A stretch of 64,000 nucleotides of DNA from assembly GCF_042680125.1 (NCBI RefSeq), contig NZ_JBHTNY010000013.1, one strand, 5' to 3'. The notes under the pieces were generated by a model that was not told the DNA's origin, ran no database searches, and saw nothing but the letters and a program-made list of their open reading frames with translations. Within the stretch, counting starts at the first letter, position 1; every line of letters begins with the position of its first letter. This DNA is from Robinsoniella peoriensis. GTDB lineage: Bacteria > Bacillota > Clostridia > Lachnospirales > Lachnospiraceae. Below are positions 1 to 8,902 of this stretch, piece by piece. The position numbers and the translations under genes were made by a program.

Positions 1-541
1 CCAGGGCTGCATAAAAGATCACCATGTACATACCCGTAAACCTCCAGCCCTCCGGTACCGAGACAGCAGCCAGTACCGTTTTGACATTCGCCAGCCAGGA
101 TGTCGCAAGTCCGCCAAGACCCACGGAATTCAGTATTTGGTTTAAAAGTCCCATGGGCTCCGTGGAGTAAATGCTTCGGAATAGCTGGGTTACCGCCACG
201 GTGGTAACAATACACGGAACATAATACAGCGTCTTTACCAGCGTTACTCTTTTCGTCATATAGGTCAGCAATATGGCAAACAGCAAACCAATCGATAACT
301 GTATTACCACTACAATCAGCAGGTAAACCAGATTGTTTACAAATGCTGTGTAAAATACCTTATCCTTAAACATGGCTATGTAATTATCAAACATTACAAA
401 GGTTTTATTCCCAATCCCGTTCCACTTCATAAAGCTCAGCCTTATAGATTCCTCAATTGGGTAAAACACCGCAAATATGTAAAACAATAATGCAGGGAGC
501 AGAAAAACGGCATAAGCCTTTTTATCGCGTATAATTCCCAT
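1..541 (-). CDS. Sugar ABC transporter permease, MalF type (C-terminus cut by window edge)
   Basis: Integral membrane subunit of a CUT1-type carbohydrate importer. The reading frame opens with ATG at 541 behind a GGAGGAAG ribosome binding site and is still open at base 1, so about 180 residues are visible. The protein begins MGIIRDKKAYAVFLLPALLF and has a first membrane segment, a loop rich in FMKWNGIG, and then several hydrophobic helices, as in the first permease of MsmF/LacF type. It lies 66 bp downstream of the binding-protein gene and is probably followed by a second permease outside the window. No ATPase gene is visible in this operon. The family call is firm; the substrate is inferred only from the upstream GH32 gene. 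Confidence 0.85.
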   Translation of the reverse strand, partial: MGIIRDKKAYAVFLLPALLFYIFAVFYPIEESIRLSFMKWNGIGNKTFVMFDNYIAMFKDKVFYTAFVNNLVYLLIVVVIQLSIGLLFAILLTYMTKRVTLVKTLYYVPCIVTTVAVTQLFRSIYSTEPMGLLNQILNSVGLGGLATSWLANVKTVLAAVSVPEGWRFTGMYMVIFYAAL

Positions 542-606
542 ATCTTCCTCCTTAAATTAAGTTGTCCAGGGAGCGCCGCCCCCTGGATCTCATGCCGGGT
601 CAGAAA

Positions 607-1968
607 TTAATTCCCCGCATTTGCCGCTACAGAATCGTCCACCAGTTTGCAGAAATCTTCTGCCGACATATCTCCCGATGCTAATAACAGCATGTTGTCC
701 TGCATCGTGGTATTGGTATCCGCATCCAGATAAGTATCCCAGGGCTTTAGGAAATGTTCTCCGGTAGACTGCATATCTTTTTGTATTCTCAGATATAAGT
801 CCGAATAACTGACTTCCGCCGGCAATTCTGTTTTAATGGGAGACATCTGCTGTCTTCCTGCATAAAGAGCACCATAATTATCAATTACATACAGTACAAA
901 ATCTTTTGTTTTTTCATCAAAAGTTTCCGTGTTAAAAGCCATTCCTATTCCGGAGTTTACACAGAATTCATTTGCTCCGGTCTTTGCCCCCTCTGTGGCG
1001 GGCAGATAAAAATAATCAATTTTTCCCGCATCATATGCTTCCTGCATTGCTCCAATTTCCCAGTCACCGATATAATACATTGCCGATTTCCCATCTAAGA
1101 ACATAGACTGGGCGGTGGCATAATCCGTTGCCGCAAAGCCGTCGTTAAAATACTGACCGATATCCTGCAGGAATTTTACGCCTTTCATTCCCACTTCACT
1201 GCTCATAGACTCTTTCCCGTCACGCAGGCCGATAATAAAATCATTTCCGCTTTCCCGAAAAGGCATCATCGCCAGATAACGCTGCACAGGCCAACGGTCT
1301 ACGCCATCCACGGAAATGGGTGTGACTCCATTATCTTTTAAGGTCTTGCATACATCCAGCCACTCGTCCATAGTCTCTGGTACCTGCAGGTTGTATTTCT
1401 GGAAAATCTCCTTGTTATACCAGGTCATTTCCACATGATATTCCAGGGGAAGCGTATACATCGTACCATCTGTAAATTCCTGATATTTCAGCGCCGTGGG
1501 ATAAAAAGAATCGTATTTTCCATTGTCCTCCAGGAATTTCTTCACATCTACCAGCATTCCGGCTTCCACCAGTTCCTTACAGTAGGGATCCGCATCAATA
1601 TCTATAATGTCCGGCATATTTCCGCCAGCAATCAAAGTCTTTAATTTTTGCAGATAAGACGGGCGGTCTGCTGTTGTCTCGATTTCAATCTGCCAGTTTC
1701 CCCCCTTTTCCTTACTGTACTGCTCTGCAATTTCCCTCATTGTCTGGTCAATAGCACCGTCTACCGGCCTGGAAGTTAACCACTTTACACTGGTTACCCC
1801 CTCCCCGCTATCCTGTGCTGCTTTATCTGCAGTCTCACTTCCTGCCTCACTTCCTGCCTTCTTTTCCGTTTTCACTTCCGTACCTTTATTACTCCCGGCT
1901 CCACATCCAACTGTGAGTACCGCTGCAGCTGCCATCGCCATCAAAACAACTAATGTTTTCTTTTTCAT
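607..1968 (-). CDS. Extracellular sugar-binding lipoprotein of the ABC importer
   Basis: Solute-binding protein (bacterial extracellular family 1), 453 residues, that would capture an oligosaccharide and deliver it to the adjacent permease. It has a lipoprotein signal peptide with the lipobox LTVGC, cleaved before Cys22, then a Glu/Ser/Thr/Ala linker and a periplasmic-binding fold containing GNMPDIIDIDAD and LPLEYHVEMTWYNKE, typical of MsmE-like proteins. The start is preceded by GAAAGGGGTATTCTT. It lies 22 bp downstream of the GH32 gene and shares its promoter. The linked GH32 enzyme suggests a fructan or sucrose-like oligosaccharide, but the binding protein alone does not show this. Confidence 0.9.
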   Translation of the reverse strand: MKKKTLVVLMAMAAAAVLTVGCGAGSNKGTEVKTEKKAGSEAGSETADKAAQDSGEGVTSVKWLTSRPVDGAIDQTMREIAEQYSKEKGGNWQIEIETTADRPSYLQKLKTLIAGGNMPDIIDIDADPYCKELVEAGMLVDVKKFLEDNGKYDSFYPTALKYQEFTDGTMYTLPLEYHVEMTWYNKEIFQKYNLQVPETMDEWLDVCKTLKDNGVTPISVDGVDRWPVQRYLAMMPFRESGNDFIIGLRDGKESMSSEVGMKGVKFLQDIGQYFNDGFAATDYATAQSMFLDGKSAMYYIGDWEIGAMQEAYDAGKIDYFYLPATEGAKTGANEFCVNSGIGMAFNTETFDEKTKDFVLYVIDNYGALYAGRQQMSPIKTELPAEVSYSDLYLRIQKDMQSTGEHFLKPWDTYLDADTNTTMQDNMLLLASGDMSAEDFCKLVDDSVAANAGN

Positions 1969-1990
1969 AAGAATACCCCTTTCATTCCTT

Positions 1991-3436
1991 TTACAATTTA
2001 TTAGTTTTCACACAGTAATTTATTAGTTTCACACTGCCCTGAATCACATAGATTCCGGCTTTTCCGCCCTTATAACGATACATCCTGGTAGACATCGCTA
2101 CCTCATCATTTATATATACCACACAGATATCATCCTCCCGGATCAGAAATAATTTAAACCGTTTTCCCTGTGGAAGCTTCCTTGCCGTTTCGATCTGATA
2201 CGGAACATCTCCTTTAATCTGCCATTGGTAAAATCCCTTTACGGATCTGGGCCACATATCCCATGCCACCTGATTGCGGCTCCTGTTCATACGCAGGAAA
2301 TACCCCGTTTCCAGTCCTTTATCCGTATGTAAGGCTATACCGAATTCATGGGCATTCGCAGCCTCAAATTCCAACTCCACAGAAAAACAATCTTCCGGTA
2401 TATCATACAAAATTGCCCCTAAGGTTTCACTGGAAATATCTCCCTCCGGTGACAGAATGCAATTATAGCAGTCCGGGCTTACCGGCTCTGCTGCTGTTTG
2501 ATAGAAATCTTTCAGAGCCTTCGTAGGCACAGTACGGAGCAAACCGGATTCCGGATCCTGGATCAGCTCGTGAAATGCCATGGTACCGCCCCATTCCCAG
2601 GGCCCAAAATCATCCGCTCCAAACTTACTTGCAATCCAGCCGAATGCATAACGTTTCTTCCCGTCAGAAGCTGTCTTAATAGCATAATTTGCTCTGGTGT
2701 CAAATACATCATCCTCCGGAATCAGCCAGGGTCCTGACAAACTTTTTGAATAACGGTAATGGGTGGTAAACTGATCGGAAAACGTGGAAAAAACCAGGTA
2801 CCAGTACTCACCCATCCGGAAAACTTCCGGACATTCCATTGTAATATACATTTTCGGGCTGTAGAAAGGTTCTGCATAAGACCAGTTCACCAGATCTGAA
2901 GATTTTGAAAGACCGATGCAACCGCCTCTTAAATCTCCGGAGTCTTTCAGCCTGGCAGCTAATAGCATGTAATAACAGCTTTCCTCTTCATTCCAGAAAA
3001 CAAATGGGTCACGCCAGTCAAATTCTTCATATATCTCACCATCCGCCGCAAAGAGGAAATCCTTTTTTGTTACCAGATGTTCCGGATCCTCTCCCAATGC
3101 CTGCATTACGGTCTGCACGCTTTTTCCATTTATTTTGATATCCGCATTATATGCCGTATAAAATGCATGGTATATCCCTTCCCGGTCTTTCATTACCGAT
3201 CCGGTGTATGCATTTTTGTTCGGTTCCTCATCTCCTCCTCTTGCGATAGCTTCTCCTTTGTATTCCAGATTTACAAAATCCCGGGTTGTCACCAGATGCC
3301 AGGTAGTTTCTTCTGCATACTCTTTCTCTTTCAAACGAGGATCATGAAGATAATAACCATAATAAATTCCATTCTCATAATAAGGGATTAAATCACCTAC
3401 CCAAGCATTTTCCGGTTGGTAAAACAGCTTTTTCAT
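1991..3436 (-). CDS. GH32-family fructosidase-like glycoside hydrolase
   Basis: Cytoplasmic enzyme (no signal peptide) of the five-bladed propeller GH32 type. After the first residues comes NAWVGDLIPYYENG, which occupies the place of the classical WMNDPNG motif and keeps one Asp as candidate nucleophile. The RDP motif is present (FDWRDPFVFW), and ECPE (ITMECPEVFR) supplies the acid/base Glu. The C-terminal third fits a GH32 beta-sandwich. The start at 3436 (MKKLFYQPEN) was chosen because AAAGGAGAGG lies 6-7 bases upstream. An upstream in-frame ATG at 3457 has no such site. It is the first gene of the operon with binding protein and permease, is divergent from the LacI regulator, and is probably repressed by it. 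Expected substrates are beta-fructosides, but the altered NDPNG region leaves specificity open. Confidence 0.8.
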   Translation of the reverse strand: MKKLFYQPENAWVGDLIPYYENGIYYGYYLHDPRLKEKEYAEETTWHLVTTRDFVNLEYKGEAIARGGDEEPNKNAYTGSVMKDREGIYHAFYTAYNADIKINGKSVQTVMQALGEDPEHLVTKKDFLFAADGEIYEEFDWRDPFVFWNEEESCYYMLLAARLKDSGDLRGGCIGLSKSSDLVNWSYAEPFYSPKMYITMECPEVFRMGEYWYLVFSTFSDQFTTHYRYSKSLSGPWLIPEDDVFDTRANYAIKTASDGKKRYAFGWIASKFGADDFGPWEWGGTMAFHELIQDPESGLLRTVPTKALKDFYQTAAEPVSPDCYNCILSPEGDISSETLGAILYDIPEDCFSVELEFEAANAHEFGIALHTDKGLETGYFLRMNRSRNQVAWDMWPRSVKGFYQWQIKGDVPYQIETARKLPQGKRFKLFLIREDDICVVYINDEVAMSTRMYRYKGGKAGIYVIQGSVKLINYCVKTNKL

Positions 3437-3451
3437 ATCGCCTCTCCTTTC

Positions 3452-3480
3452 GTGCATAATCTATTTATGCACTGGTGCAT
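3452..3480. promoter_or_regulatory. LacI-type operator palindromes upstream of the GH32 operon
   Basis: Two overlapping inverted repeats lie between the GH32 promoter and its ribosome binding site. One is GTGCATAA (3452-3459) facing TTATGCAC (3465-3472). The other is ATGCAC facing GTGCAT around a 2-base centre (3467-3480). The shared half-site GTGCAT recurs twice upstream of the divergent LacI gene. Their position downstream of the -10 box suits roadblock repression. Binding is inferred. Confidence 0.55.
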
Positions 3481-3500
3481 TTTGTTTTGTTTGTAACTAA

Positions 3501-3529
3501 ATATTATCATAATGCCTCATTATTTTCAA
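3501..3529 (-). promoter_or_regulatory. Sigma-A promoter of the GH32 operon
   Basis: On the minus strand TTGAAA (3529-3524) and TAATAT (3506-3501) are separated by 17 bases. The operator-like palindromes follow immediately downstream. Confidence 0.6.
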
Positions 3530-3621
3530 CCTTTTTGCCCCATTTTTTGTATATTCTCTACAATTTACTAGTATTTTTTTATGTGTTTTGTGTATAATTT
3601 ATATATTTATTGTTTATTACC

Positions 3622-3670
3622 GTGCATTTCGTGCATATTAGATTGATTTTTAATTTTTTTGTGCTATAAT
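3622..3670 (+). promoter_or_regulatory. Promoter and direct-repeat operator of the LacI-family gene
   Basis: TTGATT (3643-3648) and TATAAT (3665-3670, extended by TGC) are 16 bases apart. Two direct copies of CGTGCAT lie just upstream at 3621-3637, matching the half-site seen before the GH32 operon. Autoregulation is therefore likely. Confidence 0.5.
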
Positions 3671-3694
3671 GGGTATTAAACAGGAGGAGTATCT

Positions 3695-4726
3695 ATGAAA
3701 TGCACGATTAAAGATATCGCAAAAGAACTGAATTTATCCAGAAATACTGTGGCGAAAGCCCTAAAAGGAAGCAGCGAAGTTTCTCCCAAAACCCAGGAAC
3801 TGGTTCATGCAAAAGCAAAAGAAATGCACTATACTAACCACTCAGAGTTTTCTCCATCCGCGGCAAAACCTGCTAATAAAGGTTCCATTCTCTTTTTAAC
3901 CCGTACTTATGCAAATGATTCCGAATTTTGGAGCAGCGTACTGAAAGGAATTGAAGCCATTCTCTCTGCGGCAAACTACCATCTTGTTCTGGGAATTATG
4001 TCTGACACCGATTTAAAAACCCTTCAATTTCCGGGTTCCATCTACGATCCCAATATAAAAGGCATAATCATTGTTGAGATTTGTTATGAATCGGTATGTA
4101 AAGCGCTTTTGCAGTTCCACCTTCCCATTGTAACTGTGGATATGCCAAAGAACTACCACGACCTGATTGGAAAATTTGATATTATTACAATGGAAAACAA
4201 GATAAACATTTTTAATATTACAAGACAGCTCCTGAAAAAAGGAGCAAAGAGATTTGGATTTATTGGAGATATTTACACATCAAATGTAGGGCGGGGATTC
4301 CAGGAGAGATATGATGCCCTGAACGAATGTCTCAAAGAACATAATTTAAAATTGGACCAGAACTGTTCTCTGCTCCACGAAACAACAGATGACTTTCGCA
4401 ATTTTGGGTTAGTAATTGAAAAAATCCAACAGATGTCCGGTCTTCCTGACGTCTTCATCTGTGGAAACGATTGGCTGGCAATCCAGCTTATTTATGCCCT
4501 GCAGTTTTTGGGTTATAAGGTTCCCCGGGATGTCAGTGTTACGGGTTTTGATAATATTCCCGCCTCCGAACGGATTGTCCCGGCGCTTACCACCATCAGC
4601 ACCCCCAAAGAATATCTCGGCATAGCTGCCGCCAGGCAGATTATTGAGCGAATCGATCATCCGGATGCACCCTGCATTTTTGCCCAGTATGCCACTGAAC
4701 TGATTGTCAGGGGATCTACTGTTTGA
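3695..4726 (+). CDS. LacI-family transcriptional regulator
   Basis: A 343-residue repressor. Residues 1-46 form the LacI helix-turn-helix and hinge (TIKDIAKELNLSRNTVAKALKGS). Residues 60-340 form a periplasmic-binding-like sensor domain that ends in the typical segment DVSVTGFDNIPASERIVPALTTI. The start is preceded by AGGAGG. It is divergent from the GH32 / binding protein / permease operon, and GTGCAT half-sites lie in both promoter regions, so it most likely controls that operon in response to a fructoside or a breakdown product. The inducer cannot be read from the sequence. Confidence 0.92.
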   Translation: MKCTIKDIAKELNLSRNTVAKALKGSSEVSPKTQELVHAKAKEMHYTNHSEFSPSAAKPANKGSILFLTRTYANDSEFWSSVLKGIEAILSAANYHLVLGIMSDTDLKTLQFPGSIYDPNIKGIIIVEICYESVCKALLQFHLPIVTVDMPKNYHDLIGKFDIITMENKINIFNITRQLLKKGAKRFGFIGDIYTSNVGRGFQERYDALNECLKEHNLKLDQNCSLLHETTDDFRNFGLVIEKIQQMSGLPDVFICGNDWLAIQLIYALQFLGYKVPRDVSVTGFDNIPASERIVPALTTISTPKEYLGIAAARQIIERIDHPDAPCIFAQYATELIVRGSTV

Positions 4727-4790
4727 TTTTGTTATTTGATTTGTTATTTTATTTGTTATTTTATTTTCATTGTTGCTTTCTTCGTCCTGA

Positions 4791-4937
4791 AACGTATATA
4801 AATACAGGGGGAATAAGATCCAAAAAATTGAAGATAAACAGATCCAGCTAAAAAACGGCTGTAAAATATTTATCAGCCGTAATCTGGTACAAAATGTAAT
4901 TCAATTGTTTCATGAATGGCAGCCTGTAATACAATAA
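4791..4937 (+). pseudogene. Possible remnant of a LytTR-type DNA-binding domain
   Basis: After a stop at 4788-4790 a short open stretch encodes KIQKIEDKQIQLKNGCKIFI, SRNLVQNVIQLFHEW and a stop at 4935. The pattern (IxKIE, then xxLxNGxxIxISR, then a final helix) resembles the last 40 residues of LytTR domains. It has no start codon and no upstream domain. I read it as a gene fragment left downstream of the LacI gene, with low confidence because the match is short. The 60 bases before it hold a degenerate TTTGTTATTT repeat. Confidence 0.3.
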
Positions 4938-4961
4938 AGCAAAGTGTGGAAATCAGCATTA

Positions 4962-5720
4962 TTATAACAAAATCCCCCTGCAATCTGAATTGCGGTATAC
5001 AGACGGCAATTCTCCCACCTCATTCTTAAATACCTTTGTAAAGGTACGGTAATCCTGAAAACCTACCTGCAGCGCAATTTTCGCAATGCTTTCATCGGTT
5101 GTCAGCAATAATTTCTTAGCCCGCTCCATTCTCAGTCTGGTCAGATAAGCGTGGTAATTCACACCTGTTTCATTTTTGAAAATCCGGCTGATATAAGCAG
5201 AATTTAAATAAAATTCTTCCGATAATATTTGAAGGCTGATGTCTTCCGACAGATGATCCTGTAAATATTCCGTCATTCGGTATATAAGCCGGTTGTCAGA
5301 ATCCGGCGTCAGCTTTTGCTTCTCTTTTTCCATTTTTTCATGCATAAGCTTTACTTTTAAGTCTTCAATTACCTTTCCGAAACCGGCGAAATTAACCGGC
5401 TTTAAAATATAATCCGCCACCTGCAGCCGCAGCGCTTCCCTGCAGTAGGAGAATTCATCATAGCCGGATACCACAATGTATGCGGTATCCGGTCTGTGCT
5501 CCTGTATAATGCGGATTGCTTCCAAACCTGAGATAATTGGAATATTGATATCCATCACGACGATATCCGGTTTATATGTTTTCGCATAGTTGACCGCCAT
5601 CATGCCATCGGTTGCTTCACAGACAATCTCACAGCCATACAAACCCCAATCGAATAATTTCCGAAATCCTTCCAAAATGATTACTTCGTCATCTACAAGC
5701 ATTACTTTCAGCTTCCGCAT
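4962..5720 (-). CDS. AraC-type response regulator (YesN-like)
   Basis: A 252-residue cytoplasmic regulator. Residues 3-120 are a receiver domain with the DD pair (MLVDDE), the phospho-acceptor Asp in DIVVMDINIP and the Lys in YILKPVNF. Residues 150-245 are an AraC double helix-turn-helix ending IALQVGFQDYRTFTKVFKNE. GAAGGGAGAAG precedes the start. It is the last gene of the operon that begins at 30879, and its natural partner is the sensor kinase at 25910-27811, now separated from it by the transposon. It probably activates the sugar importer operon. Its present transcription may depend on read-through from the int end of the element or on a local promoter. Confidence 0.92.
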   Translation of the reverse strand: MRKLKVMLVDDEVIILEGFRKLFDWGLYGCEIVCEATDGMMAVNYAKTYKPDIVVMDINIPIISGLEAIRIIQEHRPDTAYIVVSGYDEFSYCREALRLQVADYILKPVNFAGFGKVIEDLKVKLMHEKMEKEKQKLTPDSDNRLIYRMTEYLQDHLSEDISLQILSEEFYLNSAYISRIFKNETGVNYHAYLTRLRMERAKKLLLTTDESIAKIALQVGFQDYRTFTKVFKNEVGELPSVYRNSDCRGILL

Positions 5721-5732
5721 ATCTTCTCCCTT

Positions 5733-5792
5733 ATTTCATCTTATAATTTCATCTTACAATTTGATCTTTTCATTTCATCTTTTCATTTCATC
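5733..5792. repeat. Degenerate TTTCATCTT tandem repeat before the response regulator
   Basis: Five imperfect copies of a 9-13 base unit (TTTCATCTT with A/T spacers) fill the space just upstream of the response regulator's ribosome binding site. Seen directly; it may be simple-sequence drift or an A-rich leader. Confidence 0.5.
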
Positions 5793-5835
5793 ATTATTAA
5801 ATTATATTTTAATCGAATTATCAATTGGTAATGAT

Positions 5836-7401
5836 TTATTTTTCTCTCATCAGGGTAACTTTTACAACCCCATAGGAGTGGCGTCCCTCCAGTGCGGTGT
5901 CAACGATCAGTTCCAGTCTGCTGCCTTCAAACTGGTCCGGATTAAACGTAAATTCTACACCGGCATTTGATCCATGTAGATTATTAAGGGGCAGTAATGC
6001 GCTTCTTGCTCCCAGAATCTCCACTCCGGAAGGGGTATATAAGGTAATCTTTGCCCACTGCTGCTGGCACATCGCCTTTACATTTGTTACCATAACTTTT
6101 ATGCTTCTATTTTCCCCATGCTTAAAATGAACAGATCCCTGATAGTCCACCATAACATGAAAAGCCGGAAAGGACTGGCGAACCACATATGGCGAGAGCG
6201 CACAGAGGCTTTGTATGGGCAGAAGTTCATTTTTCCCGCCTCCAATACCATTGATAAGCGGAAGGTATTCATCTGTTTTCCTGCAATACAAGTCCTCTCC
6301 CTCTTTGCAATTTATATCCATGCCGCCCTCTGCAAATATATCACAAATCTCCTGCCCCAGGAAAGAAGGCATAACCCTCATAACACGGTTTGACAGTTCC
6401 GTTGCAGTCTGTGGAACCCACAGCATATGACTGGTTTTGTCAATGCACAAGGTTGCTATTTTATCATCCAGAGGATCCATCCACTTTTCAGGAAGATTGG
6501 AAACACCTTTTATAATACCCAGAATTGCCCCAAGCGTAGCACAGGTACAATCCGTATCTTCTCCAAATGCAACCGCCTTACACAGACAGTCACCAAAATC
6601 TTCATTTCCATACAGCCAGCCCGCTATAGTAAATGCCACATTTTCAGGTGCATCAAATCCAGGAGCTCCAACTTCCATCCCTTCATTATCCGGAGTGTTT
6701 ATTTCACTTAATTTCATTCCCTGTATTCCAAAAGTTCCCGGTGCGGTATTATGAATTTCTTTTCTTGCTTCCCTCAGGCTCATGCCATTGTCGTAACAGG
6801 CTATTGCTTTTTTTATTGCTTTTGCGGTAATGCTTTCCTCTGGAATATAGGACAGCCCGATATCAATTAGTTTCCTGGTGCTGCATTCCACAAATGCCGC
6901 ACTCTGAAGTGCCGCAAAAAAGATTTCTCCATACATGCCTTCACCCGCATGGTCAACAATAGCATCTTCATAAGCATAACGCGCCGCTATTTCCGGATGT
7001 CCTGGTGCCAGACATGCCCAGATCTCAGAGCGTATATAGCATCCACAGCTGTCTTTATAGGTATTGTCTACCTGACCGGAAAGGGGCGGCTGCAGTCCTG
7101 CACGCAGATTTGCCTTCCCCATGCCATACTCTACCCAGTTGGGAATAATGAATGACAGCCAATATTCCCCTAGTATAGATGCGTCAACGCTGCGGCCGTA
7201 ACGTTCCACTGCAGCAAGCCATACAATCTGCAGATCCAGATCGTCATTGGGAGGCGGTCCCATGGATAAATCCTGTGTATAAAAATCAATTTCATTTATC
7301 TGACGCAAACCCTCAAAAGGTGCGCCTAACACTCCTCCGATATTTTTACCTGCCCAACATCCCATTACTTTGTCCTTATACTGTTCAAAATTTAATTTCA
7401 T
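5836..7401 (-). CDS. ADP-ribosylglycohydrolase-family protein
   Basis: A 521-residue cytoplasmic protein of the DraG/ARH fold, which cleaves N- or O-glycosidic ADP-ribose bonds using a binuclear metal centre. Metal-ligand motifs are visible: the N-terminal DKVMGCWAGKNIGGVLGAPF (10-29), PNDDLDLQ (51-58) and GEDTDCTCATLGAILG (280-295). About 150 C-terminal residues form an extra beta-rich domain not needed for the fold. Its ribosome binding site AAAGGAG (7411-7405) is intact and lies immediately beside the transposon. Before insertion its ATG probably overlapped the sensor kinase stop codon. Members in sugar operons may act on nucleoside-like or glycosidic substrates rather than on protein. Which applies here is unknown. 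Confidence 0.85.
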   Translation of the reverse strand: MKLNFEQYKDKVMGCWAGKNIGGVLGAPFEGLRQINEIDFYTQDLSMGPPPNDDLDLQIVWLAAVERYGRSVDASILGEYWLSFIIPNWVEYGMGKANLRAGLQPPLSGQVDNTYKDSCGCYIRSEIWACLAPGHPEIAARYAYEDAIVDHAGEGMYGEIFFAALQSAAFVECSTRKLIDIGLSYIPEESITAKAIKKAIACYDNGMSLREARKEIHNTAPGTFGIQGMKLSEINTPDNEGMEVGAPGFDAPENVAFTIAGWLYGNEDFGDCLCKAVAFGEDTDCTCATLGAILGIIKGVSNLPEKWMDPLDDKIATLCIDKTSHMLWVPQTATELSNRVMRVMPSFLGQEICDIFAEGGMDINCKEGEDLYCRKTDEYLPLINGIGGGKNELLPIQSLCALSPYVVRQSFPAFHVMVDYQGSVHFKHGENRSIKVMVTNVKAMCQQQWAKITLYTPSGVEILGARSALLPLNNLHGSNAGVEFTFNPDQFEGSRLELIVDTALEGRHSYGVVKVTLMREK

Positions 7402-7414
7402 TCTGTATCTCCTT

Positions 7415-7425
7415 TACTATTTTTA
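7415..7425. repeat. Left copy of the 11-bp flanking direct repeat (transposon target)
   Basis: TACTATTTTTA occurs here and again at 25921-25931, bracketing the Tn916-like element. Removing one copy with the element rejoins the sensor kinase and ADP-ribosylglycohydrolase genes in a sensible way, so it marks the insertion target or coupling sequence. Confidence 0.7.
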
Positions 7426-7435
7426 ATATAAACAA

Positions 7436-7455
7436 AGTATAAATTTCTAATTATC
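7436..7455. repeat. Terminal inverted repeat, int end of the element
   Basis: AGTATAAATTTCTAATTATC matches the complement of 25907-25926 at 16 of 20 positions, as expected for the imperfect ends of Tn916-type elements. Confidence 0.7.
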
Positions 7456-7570
7456 TTTTTATATTTTCTTAAATGCTCGTAAAGCCTTATTCTATGTGCT
7501 TTCGAGTATTTTTACTGTAGGAAGATACTTCACGTTTCTTTGCATATTTCCTCATGTCTTAGCTGTCAGA

Positions 7571-7592
7571 AGTGGTAAATAAGTAGTAAATT
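7571..7592. repeat. Integrase arm-site repeats (DR2-like), int end
   Basis: Two adjacent units of the form AGTRGTAAAT (AGTGGTAAAT and AAGTAGTAAATT). The same unit is doubled at 25835-25858 near the other end. Tn916 integrase is known to bind such repeats through its N-terminal domain. Confidence 0.65.
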
Positions 7593-7603
7593 CATTTGTA
7601 CTA

Positions 7604-8821
7604 CTAAGCAACAAGACGCTCCTGTTGCTTCTCTTTATTCAAGCGTTTCATCTCTGACATTGCGGAATCAAATGTTGCGTGTGCGTAATAGTTCAGCGTC
7701 ATGGCTATATTTGCATGCCCCATAATGTATTGTAATGCTTTTGGGTTCATTCCTGCATTTGCATAGTTGGTACAGAATGTATGTCGCAAACTATGTGGAG
7801 TGATGTGTGGTAACTTATCATCATTATACTTGTTGTATTTCTTAACAAGACCTTTCATCATACCATTATAGTCACTCGCCACTTTTGGATAGTTCTTTCT
7901 ATTAAGAAAGAGGAAATCACTATATCCATCAATCTCAACACGCTTATCATTCTTTCGATTCGCTAACACTCGCTTAAATGCTTGATAGGCTTCTTCAACC
8001 ATAGGAACTTGACGTTCACCACTTTTGGTCTTTGGTGTTTCAATGTAGTACCCAATTTCAGTATCTCTCAATAGCTGATGGTCTATATTGACAAGACGAT
8101 TCTCAAAATCTAAATCTGGAAGTGTCAAACCACCAAACTCTGAAATACGAAGACCTGTTTTTAAGAGTATCAGAATTTCATCATAATTTTTGCTGTAGGT
8201 TTTATCAGCTTTCGCAAAGGCTAACAGTTTTTCTTCCTGTTCTCCTGTTAGTACGGTCTTAGGGACAGTATCATCATCAAGAACTGCATTCAGTTGAAAG
8301 TCAAATGGATTCTTCCGAACACAATCATCTTGTATCGCAATGTAGAATGAAGCCTTTAAAGAACGTTTATAGTTATTGATGGTTTGATAGGCATAACCAT
8401 TTTCACTCATTCTAATCGCCCATTCTTTAGCGTCTGATGGTTTAATACTATCAATACTTCTTGCACCTAACTTGTCTTTCTTCAAAATATCCATAAGATA
8501 TTTGCGTCCAGTTTCAGTATTTTTTCTAACCTTTGGTCTTTGAGCGTTCTGTTTTGCGTAAAGCTGGCAGAGTGTCATTTTCTTTCCTACAACATCAATA
8601 CCATCATGAATGTCTTTCTGTAACTCTGCGATTTTCTCCCTAAGTGAGATACAATCACGCTTTCCTGCTGGTACTCTGTCTGTAGCCACAAGTTTCCACG
8701 AGTAAACAAATTGCGGTTCTCCAAATGAATCTGTATATTTGTATAAGTATCTTCCGTCTTTTCGTTGGCTCTCTCCAGTCTTTAAAATTCGACCTTTATT
8801 GTCACGTCTTTTTTCTGACAT
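7604..8821 (-). CDS. int: Tn916 integrase (tyrosine recombinase)
   Basis: A 405-residue tyrosine recombinase that excises and integrates the element. Residues 1-70 are the beta-sheet arm-binding domain, about 80-180 the core-binding helices, and 190-400 the catalytic domain. The catalytic set is complete: Arg in TGLRISE, His and Arg in PHSLRHTFCTNY, His in MGHANIAMT and the terminal Tyr in NYYAHAT. It lies about 170 bp from the element end and 80 bp downstream of xis, in the standard order. Transcription runs outward toward the ADP-ribosylglycohydrolase and response regulator genes of the host. Confidence 0.98.
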   Translation of the reverse strand: MSEKRRDNKGRILKTGESQRKDGRYLYKYTDSFGEPQFVYSWKLVATDRVPAGKRDCISLREKIAELQKDIHDGIDVVGKKMTLCQLYAKQNAQRPKVRKNTETGRKYLMDILKKDKLGARSIDSIKPSDAKEWAIRMSENGYAYQTINNYKRSLKASFYIAIQDDCVRKNPFDFQLNAVLDDDTVPKTVLTGEQEEKLLAFAKADKTYSKNYDEILILLKTGLRISEFGGLTLPDLDFENRLVNIDHQLLRDTEIGYYIETPKTKSGERQVPMVEEAYQAFKRVLANRKNDKRVEIDGYSDFLFLNRKNYPKVASDYNGMMKGLVKKYNKYNDDKLPHITPHSLRHTFCTNYANAGMNPKALQYIMGHANIAMTLNYYAHATFDSAMSEMKRLNKEKQQERLVA

Positions 8822-8902
8822 GGCATTTGCTCCTTTCCATTATGGAAAGAGCCCTGATACGACTTAATACTATTTTATCATATACAAGACCCTTTGGCTA
8901 CG

